From contig NC_013222.1 of NCBI RefSeq assembly GCF_000024125.1, forward strand, positions 1,342,501 through 1,406,500: a stretch of 64,000 nt of DNA. The letters run 5' to 3'. The translations under genes and the position numbers were made by a program. Under the pieces are notes generated by a model. It ran no database searches, was not told the DNA's origin, and worked only from the letters and a program-made list of their open reading frames with translations. This DNA comes from Robiginitalea biformata HTCC2501 (GTDB taxonomy: Bacteria > Bacteroidota > Bacteroidia > Flavobacteriales > Flavobacteriaceae). Positions within the stretch are counted from its first letter, which is position 1; each line of letters opens with the position of its first letter. Below, piece after piece: positions 35,359-45,969 of the stretch.

Positions 35359-36657
35359 ATGAGTTTTACCGCCCCCATCTTCCTGTGGACCCTGCTCGGC
35401 GCGTTAATCCCGCTGGGCATCCACCTGTGGAGTAAACGGGAGGCGAAAACCATCAAAATCGGAAGCGTGGAATTATTGCGCGAGAGTGATTCCCGTCAAT
35501 CCCAGAGCCTGCGACTGAGCGAAAAAAGGCTCCTCGCCCTGCGCATGCTGCTTATAGCGACCCTGGCGTTCCTGCTTGCAGGCCCCCAATGGGAATCCCG
35601 CGCCCGGAACCAGCCGCTGGCCTACGTGGTGGAGCCCTCCCTGCTGAACCGCGGCTCCCTGAACGCGTTTCTGGACAGCGCGGCCTCCGATCACCCGGTG
35701 TACCTGCTTCGCAAAGGCCTCACCGAATGGGGGGAGCCGCATACGGTTCCTTCCGGAAACCCTCCCCCAAACTACTGGCAGTTGGTCCCGGAGCTGGATT
35801 CCCTGGGGGCAGACAGCATCGTGGTATTTACAGCTGCTTATGTTCAGGGCCTCCGATCCAGGCGTCCGGAATCGTCCGGGCCGATCCACTGGGTGGTCCT
35901 GGATGGCGAGCCGGCCAGGGATACACCGGTATTGGCGCGTAAAATCCATGAAGGCTACAGCATACTCACCGCGCAGGGGGACCCGTCGTATACTGCCTTC
36001 CGTTGGCGGGAGGCCGACCCGGAAGCTGTACGGCGGATTGCGTATCCGGGCAGGGACAGCCTGCAGCTGGGTTCGGGTCCTTCTAAGGGGAAGTTGCCGC
36101 TCTTTGACGCCGACACGCTGGAGGTGGCTGTGTACCACACGGACAGCCTGGAATCGGAGCAGCTTTACCTGCGGGCCTCCCTGACAGCCCTTTCGGGATA
36201 CATCGGGCAACCCATCCGGGTGCAGGGCGGGGTCGGGGAGCCGGATTCCATTCCCTCCCGTACCGACCTGCTGGTATGGCTTCTACCGGACCCTGCACCG
36301 GAAGGCGCCTGGAAGACACTCGCCTACCGGGACAGCCCGATGGCCGGCCAATTGATTGAACAGGGAGACTGCCCGTCGTGTTTTACCCTCACCTCCCGGC
36401 TGACCGCCGGGAATATGGTTTCCGGTTATTTCGGGGAACAACTCCTCAGCCTCCTGGATCCCGGCAAGCCCTGGGGCGATTTGCCGGACCGATACGATTA
36501 CCGTCAACTCGAAGCGGGTGAACTGGCGCCCCGCCGGCTCCCCATGGACCAGGACCGGGAGCGGGTGCACCGGGCCGGTGCGGAACCCTGGCTTTGGGCC
36601 CTGTTGCTCCTTTTGCTCGTAACCGAACGCCTGTTCGCCAAATACCGGAGTCAATGA
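35359..36657 (+). CDS. BatA N-terminal-domain membrane protein
   Basis: 432 residues. The N-terminus (FLWTLLGALIPLGIHLWSKR, then KIGSVELLRE) is the BatA/aerotolerance N-terminal module with two TM helices (about 5-22 and 60-77). The middle is a large periplasmic part with no VWA MIDAS motif, and a final TM helix is at about 412-428. It likely anchors the complex in the inner membrane. It overlaps the next start by 4 bases (ATGA). Confidence 0.85.
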   Translation: MSFTAPIFLWTLLGALIPLGIHLWSKREAKTIKIGSVELLRESDSRQSQSLRLSEKRLLALRMLLIATLAFLLAGPQWESRARNQPLAYVVEPSLLNRGSLNAFLDSAASDHPVYLLRKGLTEWGEPHTVPSGNPPPNYWQLVPELDSLGADSIVVFTAAYVQGLRSRRPESSGPIHWVVLDGEPARDTPVLARKIHEGYSILTAQGDPSYTAFRWREADPEAVRRIAYPGRDSLQLGSGPSKGKLPLFDADTLEVAVYHTDSLESEQLYLRASLTALSGYIGQPIRVQGGVGEPDSIPSRTDLLVWLLPDPAPEGAWKTLAYRDSPMAGQLIEQGDCPSCFTLTSRLTAGNMVSGYFGEQLLSLLDPGKPWGDLPDRYDYRQLEAGELAPRRLPMDQDRERVHRAGAEPWLWALLLLLLVTERLFAKYRSQ

Positions 36658-38936
36658 GCGAAGCCGGGAAAACTTATTTGCTCAATTTCGCAACCCGCTG
36701 GCAGCGTATGCTTTACGCCAGGAGCCTGCTTTACGGACTGGGTGCCGGACTTTGTGCGGGCCTGCTGGCCCGTTCACTCTGGGCAGGGGCGTTTGCCTTT
36801 CTGGCCATCGCACTCGTTTCCCTCCTCGCCAGCCGGCCCTGGACTCGCAACATGGACCGTGTTTGCGCCTATATCGACTCCCATGTGGCGGATGCCGGTT
36901 TCAGCAGTGGCCTGTTGCTGCAACCCGATGCGGAACTCCCCGGGTTGTCCCGGTTGCAAAAACACCGGGTTGCCGCCCGCCTCCAGGCCTCCCGGGAGCG
37001 TCCGTCCCCGCCGGTGGGCTTCCGAGGGGCGATCCTCTGGGGGGTATTCGCACTGGGTATCGGGCTGCTGGGGCACCAGATGGGTTTACTCCGCGGGTGG
37101 ACGGGTTTTCCGGACCCCGGGGATTCCGCCACACAGGGCATCCGGTTTGCCCCTGCCGATTCCGTGGCTGCGGAGACGTCGGCGCCCGTCCTGACCCGGC
37201 AGCGTATCACAGTAAATTTCCCGGCCTATACCGGCCAGGCCCCCCGGGTTTCGGAAGATCCGAATATCCGGGCAGTAGCGGGGTCCCGCATCCGATGGGA
37301 GCTATATTTTGAAGGGCCCATCCACCGGGTCCGGCTCGAGCGGATGGGGGAGGAATACCCGTTGCGCCAACAAGGCGGGTTGTTCCGGCTGGAACTCCCC
37401 CTGGAAGAATCCGGTTTCTACAGTTTCCGGTTTACCGACTCCCTGGGCCGCGGGTACGTGACGGACCTGTATTCCCTGGAGGCCGTCCCGGACCGGGCGC
37501 CCGAGGTGGAGATCGCCGGGGTGCCCCAGTATGCGTATTTCGATGCCCCCGATGAAAAATCCCTCCGTTTTACAGGGAACCTGACCGACGATTTCGGGTT
37601 GCAGCAGGCCCGTATTGTGGCCACTGTGAGCAAGGGTTCCGGCGAATCCGTAAAGTTCCGGGAGGAGCGGCTGGATTTTGACCAACCGGTCCAGCCGGGG
37701 GCCCGGCGGCTCGTGTTGACAAAAACCATCGACCTGGACCAACTCGGCATGGACCCCGGGGATGAACTTTACTTTTATGTAGAGGCATCCGACAACAAGG
37801 AGCCCCAGCCCAATGTAGCCCGGAGCGAGACCTTCTTTGCCGTTATCCGGGATACGACAACCGACCGATTTGCGGTAGAAGGCAGCCTGGGGGTGGACCA
37901 GATGCCGGATTACTTCCGGTCCCAGCGGCAGTTGATTATCGACACGGAGAAGCTGATAGCCGAGAAACCGGATATCCCGGAGCGGGAATTTAAATTCCGG
38001 AGCAATGAACTGGGTTTTGACCAGAAAGCCCTTCGCCTGAAATACGGCCAGTTTATGGGGGATGAAGCGGAGATGGCTATGGCGCCTGCCCCCGGGGGCC
38101 AGGCTGCCGGGAGCGGGGAGGTCGGTGACGGGGAAGCTATGGAAGAGACGGAATCGGAAGGGGATGACCCCCTGGAGGCCTATACCCATGACCACGACGG
38201 GGACAACGAACACCACCTGGTAGACGGGGACTCGCATGGGGATTCCCATGGAGAAGCACCCGGGGGGGGCGGGGAGGAGGCGGAAGATCCCCTCCACGAT
38301 TACCTGCATAATCACGCGGATCCGGAAGCCTCCACCTTGTTTGAGGAATCCCTGAAGGTCAAACTCCGGAAGGCCCTGAACATTATGTGGGACGCGGAGC
38401 TGCAGCTGCGGCTCTACAAACCCGAAGCATCCCTGCCCTACCAGTACGAAGCCCTGAAACTCATCCAGGAGATCAAAAACAGCGCCCGCGTCTACGTACA
38501 CCGCATCGGTTTTGACCCGCCCCCGATTAAGGAAGACAAACGATTGTCAGGGGATGTGTCGGAGATATCCGACTATCGCAAACGGGAATCGACGACATAT
38601 GAACTCCCCCTGGGCGATGTGCGCCGGGCGGTAGGGAGGCTCGAGGAATTGATCGGCGGCAGTCCGTTCGGGGAAGGGGACGGCCTCCTTTTCCAAAGAG
38701 CGGGCAACCAACTGGCTTCCAGGGCGCTGGAGGAACCCGGCAGGTACCTGGATTTGCTGCGCGGGTTGCAATCCCTGGAAAAAGCCTCGGGCAGATCCAT
38801 GGCAAATTACCGCTCGCTGCACAAGGGTTTGTACGCTTTGCTGCCGGACCCCGAAAAGGTCCCTTCCGGCTCCACCCGGTTCGCGGACCCGGTAAATGAA
38901 CGATTTCTAAAAGAACTCCGGGCCTATGACGATTAA
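36654..38936 (+). CDS. DUF4175-like large membrane protein
   Basis: 760 residues from the ATG that overlaps the previous stop. Two N-terminal TM regions (about 25-60 and 125-142) are followed by a large periplasmic part with Ig-like strands (RQRITVNFPAYTGQAPRVSE) and a helical C-terminus. An Asp/His/Gly-rich segment at about 510-560 (DHDGDNEHHLVDGDSHG) could bind metal. The layout matches the DUF4175-type proteins that accompany MoxR-DUF58-BatA sets. The substrate and action are unknown. It overlaps the next gene by 11 bases. Confidence 0.8.
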   Translation: MSEAGKTYLLNFATRWQRMLYARSLLYGLGAGLCAGLLARSLWAGAFAFLAIALVSLLASRPWTRNMDRVCAYIDSHVADAGFSSGLLLQPDAELPGLSRLQKHRVAARLQASRERPSPPVGFRGAILWGVFALGIGLLGHQMGLLRGWTGFPDPGDSATQGIRFAPADSVAAETSAPVLTRQRITVNFPAYTGQAPRVSEDPNIRAVAGSRIRWELYFEGPIHRVRLERMGEEYPLRQQGGLFRLELPLEESGFYSFRFTDSLGRGYVTDLYSLEAVPDRAPEVEIAGVPQYAYFDAPDEKSLRFTGNLTDDFGLQQARIVATVSKGSGESVKFREERLDFDQPVQPGARRLVLTKTIDLDQLGMDPGDELYFYVEASDNKEPQPNVARSETFFAVIRDTTTDRFAVEGSLGVDQMPDYFRSQRQLIIDTEKLIAEKPDIPEREFKFRSNELGFDQKALRLKYGQFMGDEAEMAMAPAPGGQAAGSGEVGDGEAMEETESEGDDPLEAYTHDHDGDNEHHLVDGDSHGDSHGEAPGGGGEEAEDPLHDYLHNHADPEASTLFEESLKVKLRKALNIMWDAELQLRLYKPEASLPYQYEALKLIQEIKNSARVYVHRIGFDPPPIKEDKRLSGDVSEISDYRKRESTTYELPLGDVRRAVGRLEELIGGSPFGEGDGLLFQRAGNQLASRALEEPGRYLDLLRGLQSLEKASGRSMANYRSLHKGLYALLPDPEKVPSGSTRFADPVNERFLKELRAYDD

Positions 38937-40671
38937 CCTGGTCATTGGAAATCCGGAATGGTTATGGCCGGCATTGGGGGTGGGCGTGGCGCTGCTCGTC
39001 TTGCTGTTGTACCGGGAGTGGGGCAACCGGGAAATCGGGGCGCTGCCGAGCCGGATGGCAGCCGCCCTGCTCGCTGTGGCCTCTCTGGTGATGCTGGCCC
39101 TGGAACCGGCTGTTGAAAGGGAGCGGGAAGGGGGGAGTGGGATCCTGCTCACCGATGGCTACCAGGAATGGCAGGTCGACAGCCTGAAGGAAGCCTATCC
39201 GGGAATCCGAACATATCGGTACATAAAAGGGAAATCCCTGCCGGTCCCGGGGAGCCTCAGAAAGCTTTTTGTCCTCGGGTACGGGCCCGAACCCTACGAC
39301 CGATGGCAATTCGACAGCCTGGGCATTGTATTCCCCGGTGTGGAGCCCCCCGTTGGTTTCACGGAACTGGCATACCCCGGGCAGGTGCAGTTGGATCAAG
39401 AGTTGCATGTACGGGTGCATTACCGGAATTCGGGTGGCGGCCACCACCTGCTGCTGCGCGACCCGGGCGGCAATTCGGCAGATTCGATCCGCCTGGGCGG
39501 GGCCTCGGAGGGCACCTATGAGCTCCGGACGGTACCGAAGGCGGTCGGCGACTTCCGGTACAGCCTGGCAGCCAGGGACAGTGCCGGCCAGGTACTCCAG
39601 GAGGGCCCGTTGCCGGTCCGGGTGCGGCCCCGTAACACCATGCGGGTTCTCGTGCTGAACGATTTCCCGACATTTGAAACCCGCTACCTGAAGAATTTCC
39701 TGGCAGACAGCGGCCATGAGCTGCTGGTCAGGAGCCAGATTACCCGCAACCGGTATAAGTTCGAATTCATCAACCGCGATCCCGATCCGATTTACGCCCT
39801 TACAGACGATATTTTGTCGGGGTTTGACCTGGTGATCGCCGACAGGGCCGCTTATACCGGCTTGAGTGCCGCCTCCCGGGGTGCGCTGGAAACCCGCATT
39901 TCCGAAGGCGGGCTTGGGTTGTTTATCCAACCGGATGATGCGTACTTCCGGTTGCCCCGGCGCCTCGCACTTTTTGATTTTGATCGCAACCCGGACCCCG
40001 GTTCGCTTCCGGGTTCCGCCTCGGGGCCGGAGATTGAAAAATACCCTTATACGCTTACCGGGCCTTTCACCGCCCGGGGGATTGAGTGGTCCCCGGGCGT
40101 CTCCGTGGGGGTGGTCCGGCCTTATGGGCTGGGCCGGGTTGCCACCACCTGGCTGCGGGAGACCTACCCCCTGGTCCTGAGCGGGCAGGAAGACCGGTAC
40201 AGGCTCCTATGGACCTCGCTTCTCAATGAAGTGGTGCAGGGCAGTCAGCAAACCGCTGCCTGGGAGGCCCAGACAACCATTCCACGGGTGGATGAACCCT
40301 TTCGGTTTCGCTTGCGCACCGCAGGGGAGGTGCCGCAGGTGGTTAATTCCGGGGGAGCCCGCGTACCGTTGCGTCAGAACGTCCTGATCCCGACGAAATG
40401 GGAGGGGACGGACTACCCGGTGAAAACCGGATGGAATCCCCTCCGCCTGCCTGCCGACAGCCTCCCGGGTTTTCGGTATTATGTGTTCGAAGAGGGCGAC
40501 TGGCATACCGTGGCGGCCAGCCGGAGACTGGTCGCCAACCGAATCGCATTTCAGGGGGAGGAGCAGGTATCCGCCACCGTAACGGAGTACGTCCCGGTAT
40601 CCCCACTGTGGTTCTATGCCGTTTTCCTGCTGGGCATGGGCTGGCTCTGGCTCGCTCCGAGGGTCCTCTGA
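38926..40671 (+). CDS. GATase-like membrane protein of the MoxR set
   Basis: 581 residues. TM helices lie at about 12-29 and 42-58 and at the extreme C-terminus (about 560-577), enclosing a large periplasmic region. The central part (VLVLNDFPTFETRYLKNFLA, ILSGFDLVIADRAAY, RISEGGLGLFIQPD) has the order of a class I glutamine-amidotransferase-like Rossmann fold without a clear Cys nucleophile. This architecture is known for the last member of many MoxR-DUF58 operons. Function unknown. A possible new promoter (TATCTTGA) lies in the 36 bases before the next sulfatase gene. Confidence 0.75.
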   Translation: MTINLVIGNPEWLWPALGVGVALLVLLLYREWGNREIGALPSRMAAALLAVASLVMLALEPAVEREREGGSGILLTDGYQEWQVDSLKEAYPGIRTYRYIKGKSLPVPGSLRKLFVLGYGPEPYDRWQFDSLGIVFPGVEPPVGFTELAYPGQVQLDQELHVRVHYRNSGGGHHLLLRDPGGNSADSIRLGGASEGTYELRTVPKAVGDFRYSLAARDSAGQVLQEGPLPVRVRPRNTMRVLVLNDFPTFETRYLKNFLADSGHELLVRSQITRNRYKFEFINRDPDPIYALTDDILSGFDLVIADRAAYTGLSAASRGALETRISEGGLGLFIQPDDAYFRLPRRLALFDFDRNPDPGSLPGSASGPEIEKYPYTLTGPFTARGIEWSPGVSVGVVRPYGLGRVATTWLRETYPLVLSGQEDRYRLLWTSLLNEVVQGSQQTAAWEAQTTIPRVDEPFRFRLRTAGEVPQVVNSGGARVPLRQNVLIPTKWEGTDYPVKTGWNPLRLPADSLPGFRYYVFEEGDWHTVAASRRLVANRIAFQGEEQVSATVTEYVPVSPLWFYAVFLLGMGWLWLAPRVL

Positions 40672-40707
40672 ATTTCTTATCTTGAACAACTAAACACAAC
40701 CAAACCC

Positions 40708-42375
40708 ATGCTCAAGCAATTTTCCTATGCAGTTTTGGCAGCAACGCTGCTCCTAACCGGTTGCGCATCTCCTGAAGAATCGCCCCAGACTCCCCCGAAT
40801 ATTATTTTTATCATGTCGGATGACCATGCCTACCAGGCGATATCGGCCTATGACAACCGGTTGATCGAAACGCCGAATATCGACCGGATTGCCCGCATGG
40901 GGATGTTGTTCACCAATGCAAGTGTTACCAATTCCATCTGTGCACCATCCCGTGCAACCATCCTTACAGGGAAGCACTCCCACATCAATGGGAAGGTAGA
41001 CAACCACTTTCCGTTTGATACCACCAACGTCACATTTCCCCAGCTGTTGCAAAAATCGGGCTACCAGACGGCCATGTTCGGAAAATTACATTTCGGCAAC
41101 AACCCCAAGGGATTTGACCAGTTTGCGATCCTTCCCGGCCAGGGCGCCTATTACAACCCGGAGTTCATCACCAAGGATTCCGGCCGGATTACCGTGCCGG
41201 GTTATACCACGGATATCATCACGGATATGACCCTCGACTGGCTCGACAAGGAGCGGGATCCCGATGCGCCCTACCTGCTGATGTACCTGCACAAGGCGCC
41301 CCACCGCTCCTGGTTGATGGCCGGGCGCCATATGGAAGAGTTTACCGCCCGGACCTTCCCGGAACCGGAAACCCTCTTTGACGATTATGCCACGCGGCCG
41401 GCTGCTGCGGAAGCCGAAATGAGCGTCCGCGACCATATGGGCTGGTCGGGCGACAACAAAATATTCCCGCAGACCATGCGGGAGATGGGACTGGATGAAA
41501 TCGGGATCGACACCCTGCGGTTCAACTACAGTGTGGGTCGGATGGATTCCGTCCAGCGCGCCACTTTTGAGAAGTACTACGGACCCGTGAACGAGGCATT
41601 TAAAGAGGCGTACCCCGACATGACCGAAGAGGAGGTGATGAAGTGGAAGTACCAGCGCTATATGCAGGATTACCTGGGTACCATCCGGGCGGTTGATGAA
41701 AACGTCGGCCGGCTCCTGGACTACCTGGAGGCGAACGACATGATGGAGAATACGATCATCGTCTATACTTCCGACCAAGGCTTCTACCTGGGGGAGCACG
41801 GGTGGTTCGACAAGCGGTTTGTATATGACGAATCCTTCAGGACGCCGCTCCTGGTGGCCTGGCCCGGGAAGGTGGAGCCCGGGAGCGTCTCGGACGAAAT
41901 GGTGCAGAACCTGGATTTTGCACAGACCTTCCTGGACGTAGCCGGGGTGGAGCAACCCTCCGACATGCAAGGCGAAAGCCTCGTCCCGGTATTGACCGGG
42001 AACATGGAGGACTGGGACCGGGAGGCCGTCTATTACCATTATTACGAATACCCTGCCGAGCACATGGTGAACCGGCATTACGCCATCGTTACCAAGGACT
42101 ATAAATTGATCCACTATTATTTCTACCAGGATTACTGGGAACTCATCGACCGGAAAAAGGACCCCAAAGAGCTGCACAATTACTATGACGACCCGGAATA
42201 TGCCGAAGTGCAGGCCCGGTTGCACAGTGAGTTGGAAGCCATCCGGGAAAAGTACGGGGACAGCGATTCCCTGAGCCGGCAGTATATCGACACCTTTATG
42301 GAATCGGCAGAAGAAGACGGCATCTGGGGGGTCAATAAGGAGCGCCTGGAAGAGATCCTGGAAGCGCGGAGATAA
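40708..42375 (+). CDS. Sulfatase lipoprotein
   Basis: 555 residues. A lipoprotein signal ends in LLLTGC (Cys19). Catalytic Cys78 in CAPSR is the formylglycine precursor; metal ligands are in MSDDHAYQ and YTSDQGFYLGEHGWFDKR, and FGKLHFG holds the Lys-His pair. The C-terminal part (YYHYYEYPAEH, LIHYYFYQDYWELID) matches the DUF4976 domain of iduronate- or N-acetylglucosamine-6-sulfatase-like enzymes. Substrate not assigned; an algal sulfated glycan is plausible. It follows the MoxR set but has no functional link to it. Confidence 0.93.
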   Translation: MLKQFSYAVLAATLLLTGCASPEESPQTPPNIIFIMSDDHAYQAISAYDNRLIETPNIDRIARMGMLFTNASVTNSICAPSRATILTGKHSHINGKVDNHFPFDTTNVTFPQLLQKSGYQTAMFGKLHFGNNPKGFDQFAILPGQGAYYNPEFITKDSGRITVPGYTTDIITDMTLDWLDKERDPDAPYLLMYLHKAPHRSWLMAGRHMEEFTARTFPEPETLFDDYATRPAAAEAEMSVRDHMGWSGDNKIFPQTMREMGLDEIGIDTLRFNYSVGRMDSVQRATFEKYYGPVNEAFKEAYPDMTEEEVMKWKYQRYMQDYLGTIRAVDENVGRLLDYLEANDMMENTIIVYTSDQGFYLGEHGWFDKRFVYDESFRTPLLVAWPGKVEPGSVSDEMVQNLDFAQTFLDVAGVEQPSDMQGESLVPVLTGNMEDWDREAVYYHYYEYPAEHMVNRHYAIVTKDYKLIHYYFYQDYWELIDRKKDPKELHNYYDDPEYAEVQARLHSELEAIREKYGDSDSLSRQYIDTFMESAEEDGIWGVNKERLEEILEARR

Positions 42376-42424
42376 GATTAGGAACAGATAGGGTAAGATC
42401 CTGAATTAATCTGATGGACAGGCA

Positions 42425-42463
42425 AAAAAAGAAAAGGTGGCCCGCGGGGGCCACCTTTTTTTA
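42425..42463. terminator. Bidirectional terminator between sulfatase and katG
   Basis: Stem AAAGGTGGCCC/GGGCCACCTTT with a 4-base loop, flanked by T-runs on both strands, serves both convergent genes. Confidence 0.85.
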
Positions 42464-42503
42464 TGCAATACGGCGCTAAATTGGTTTAGCCGTACGTTCG
42501 CTT

Positions 42504-44813
<2,310 letters not shown>

Positions 44814-44928
44814 TTAAATTTACGATAATCCTATCTTATGGAAATGGATTTTTGATAGTTTAAATCAATGCGGATTCGACAAAAACTATCGGGTCCGCGT
44901 AACCTTTCATTCTGCCGTATTTACAGCT

Positions 44929-45270
44929 ATGGCATACCGCGTATACGTCATTGAATTGTCCCGTCGCGCCTTTACGGAAAACTGGCGGTTCCGAGCGGCG
45001 AATCCCCAGTTTAACGGGGTCCTGCAGTGCCTATACGTGGGGATGACTTCCAAGTCGCCCCAGGTCCGCTTCGAGCAGCATCGGAAAGGCTACCGGAATG
45101 CCAAGGGCCACAACCTGGCCTCGGGAATTGTTCAGAAATACGGCATGTACCTGCGGCCGAGCCTGTACAACCACCTGCCGGTCCTCCGGACGCGCAGGGA
45201 AGCCCTGAAACTCGAAAAAGACCTGACCCTGGAACTTCGGCGGAAGGGCTACGCGGTCTGGTCGAACTGA
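44929..45270 (+). CDS. GIY-YIG nuclease-like small protein
   Basis: 113 residues. YRVYVIEL near the N-terminus and CLYVGMTSKSPQVRFEQHRKG (about 35-55) correspond to the two strands and the Arg of the GIY-YIG fold (Y-V-I and Y-V-G here). Downstream helices have a conserved Glu in REALKLEKDL. Stand-alone members of this type are common and mostly uncharacterised; DNA cleavage is not established. It precedes rpiB by 80 bases. Confidence 0.7.
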   Translation: MAYRVYVIELSRRAFTENWRFRAANPQFNGVLQCLYVGMTSKSPQVRFEQHRKGYRNAKGHNLASGIVQKYGMYLRPSLYNHLPVLRTRREALKLEKDLTLELRRKGYAVWSN

Positions 45271-45299
45271 TGCCAGTTCCCGTCGGGTTTGTATCTTTA

Positions 45300-45332
45300 A
45301 TTGAAACAAACCATTCATTGAAACAAACCATT
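45300..45332. repeat. 16-bp direct repeat upstream of rpiB
   Basis: ATTGAAACAAACCATT occurs at 45300-45315 and again at 45317-45332, one base apart, 18 bases before the rpiB ATG. It follows a TATCTTTA sequence (45292-45299) that is close to a -7 element, so it would be in the 5' leader. Confidence 0.8.
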
Positions 45333-45350
45333 GATTTTTTCAAACGACAG

Positions 45351-45827
45351 ATGATTTACATAGCATCCGACCATGCGGGATTTGAACTGAAGAATGCCCT
45401 GTGCCGCCACCTGGCTGCCTCGGGACGGGATGTGGAAGACCTGGGCCCGTATGCATACGACCCGGAGGACGATTATCCGGATTTCATCCTGCCGGCGGCG
45501 GAAGCCGTGGCGGCAAATCCCGGGAGCCTCGGGGTGGTTCTCGGCGGTTCCGGACAGGGCGAGGCATTGGCAGCCAACAAAGTAGAGGGCGTTCGGGCTG
45601 CCCTGTATTACGGCGGACCCAGGGATATTGTCTCCCTCTCCCGGACCCATAACCAGGCTAATATTCTCAGCCTGGGCGCCCGGTTCCTGGACGAGGAGGA
45701 GGCCATCGCCGTACTGGAACTCTGGTTGGAGACCCCTTACGGCAGGGAGGAACGACATGTTCGAAGAATTAATAAGGTCCGCGCATACGAACAAAAACGG
45801 GCAGGAGGGCCGGCCGAAAATTCATGA
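45351..45827 (+). CDS. rpiB: RpiB/LacA/LacB sugar-phosphate isomerase
   Basis: 158 residues from the ATG at 45351; the frame is open far upstream, but family similarity begins exactly at MIYIASDHAGFELK. RpiB interconverts ribose-5-phosphate and ribulose-5-phosphate. VLGGSGQGEALAANKVEGVRAAL holds the anion-binding loop; typical RpiB has Cys or Ser/Thr in the catalytic G-(C/S)-G-x-G position, here Ser. The C-terminus has RTHNQANILSLGAR. Confidence 0.92.
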   Translation: MIYIASDHAGFELKNALCRHLAASGRDVEDLGPYAYDPEDDYPDFILPAAEAVAANPGSLGVVLGGSGQGEALAANKVEGVRAALYYGGPRDIVSLSRTHNQANILSLGARFLDEEEAIAVLELWLETPYGREERHVRRINKVRAYEQKRAGGPAENS

Positions 45828-45969
45828 ATCCTCGCCCGGCTTTGCGCGATAGAGGGAATCGATCGGGCTAAATGATTATCTTTAGGCGGCACAATGCCCG
45901 TGGGAATCCGCCAGAGGATAGCTCCGGGGCATCGTACCTGTTGATTCACTACCAATTAAATCCAATACT

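Noticed and set aside
38160..38300. Asp/His-rich low-complexity stretch as a separate gene or frameshift
   Set aside because: The reading frame continues smoothly on both sides, so it is an insertion or linker in the DUF4175-like protein.
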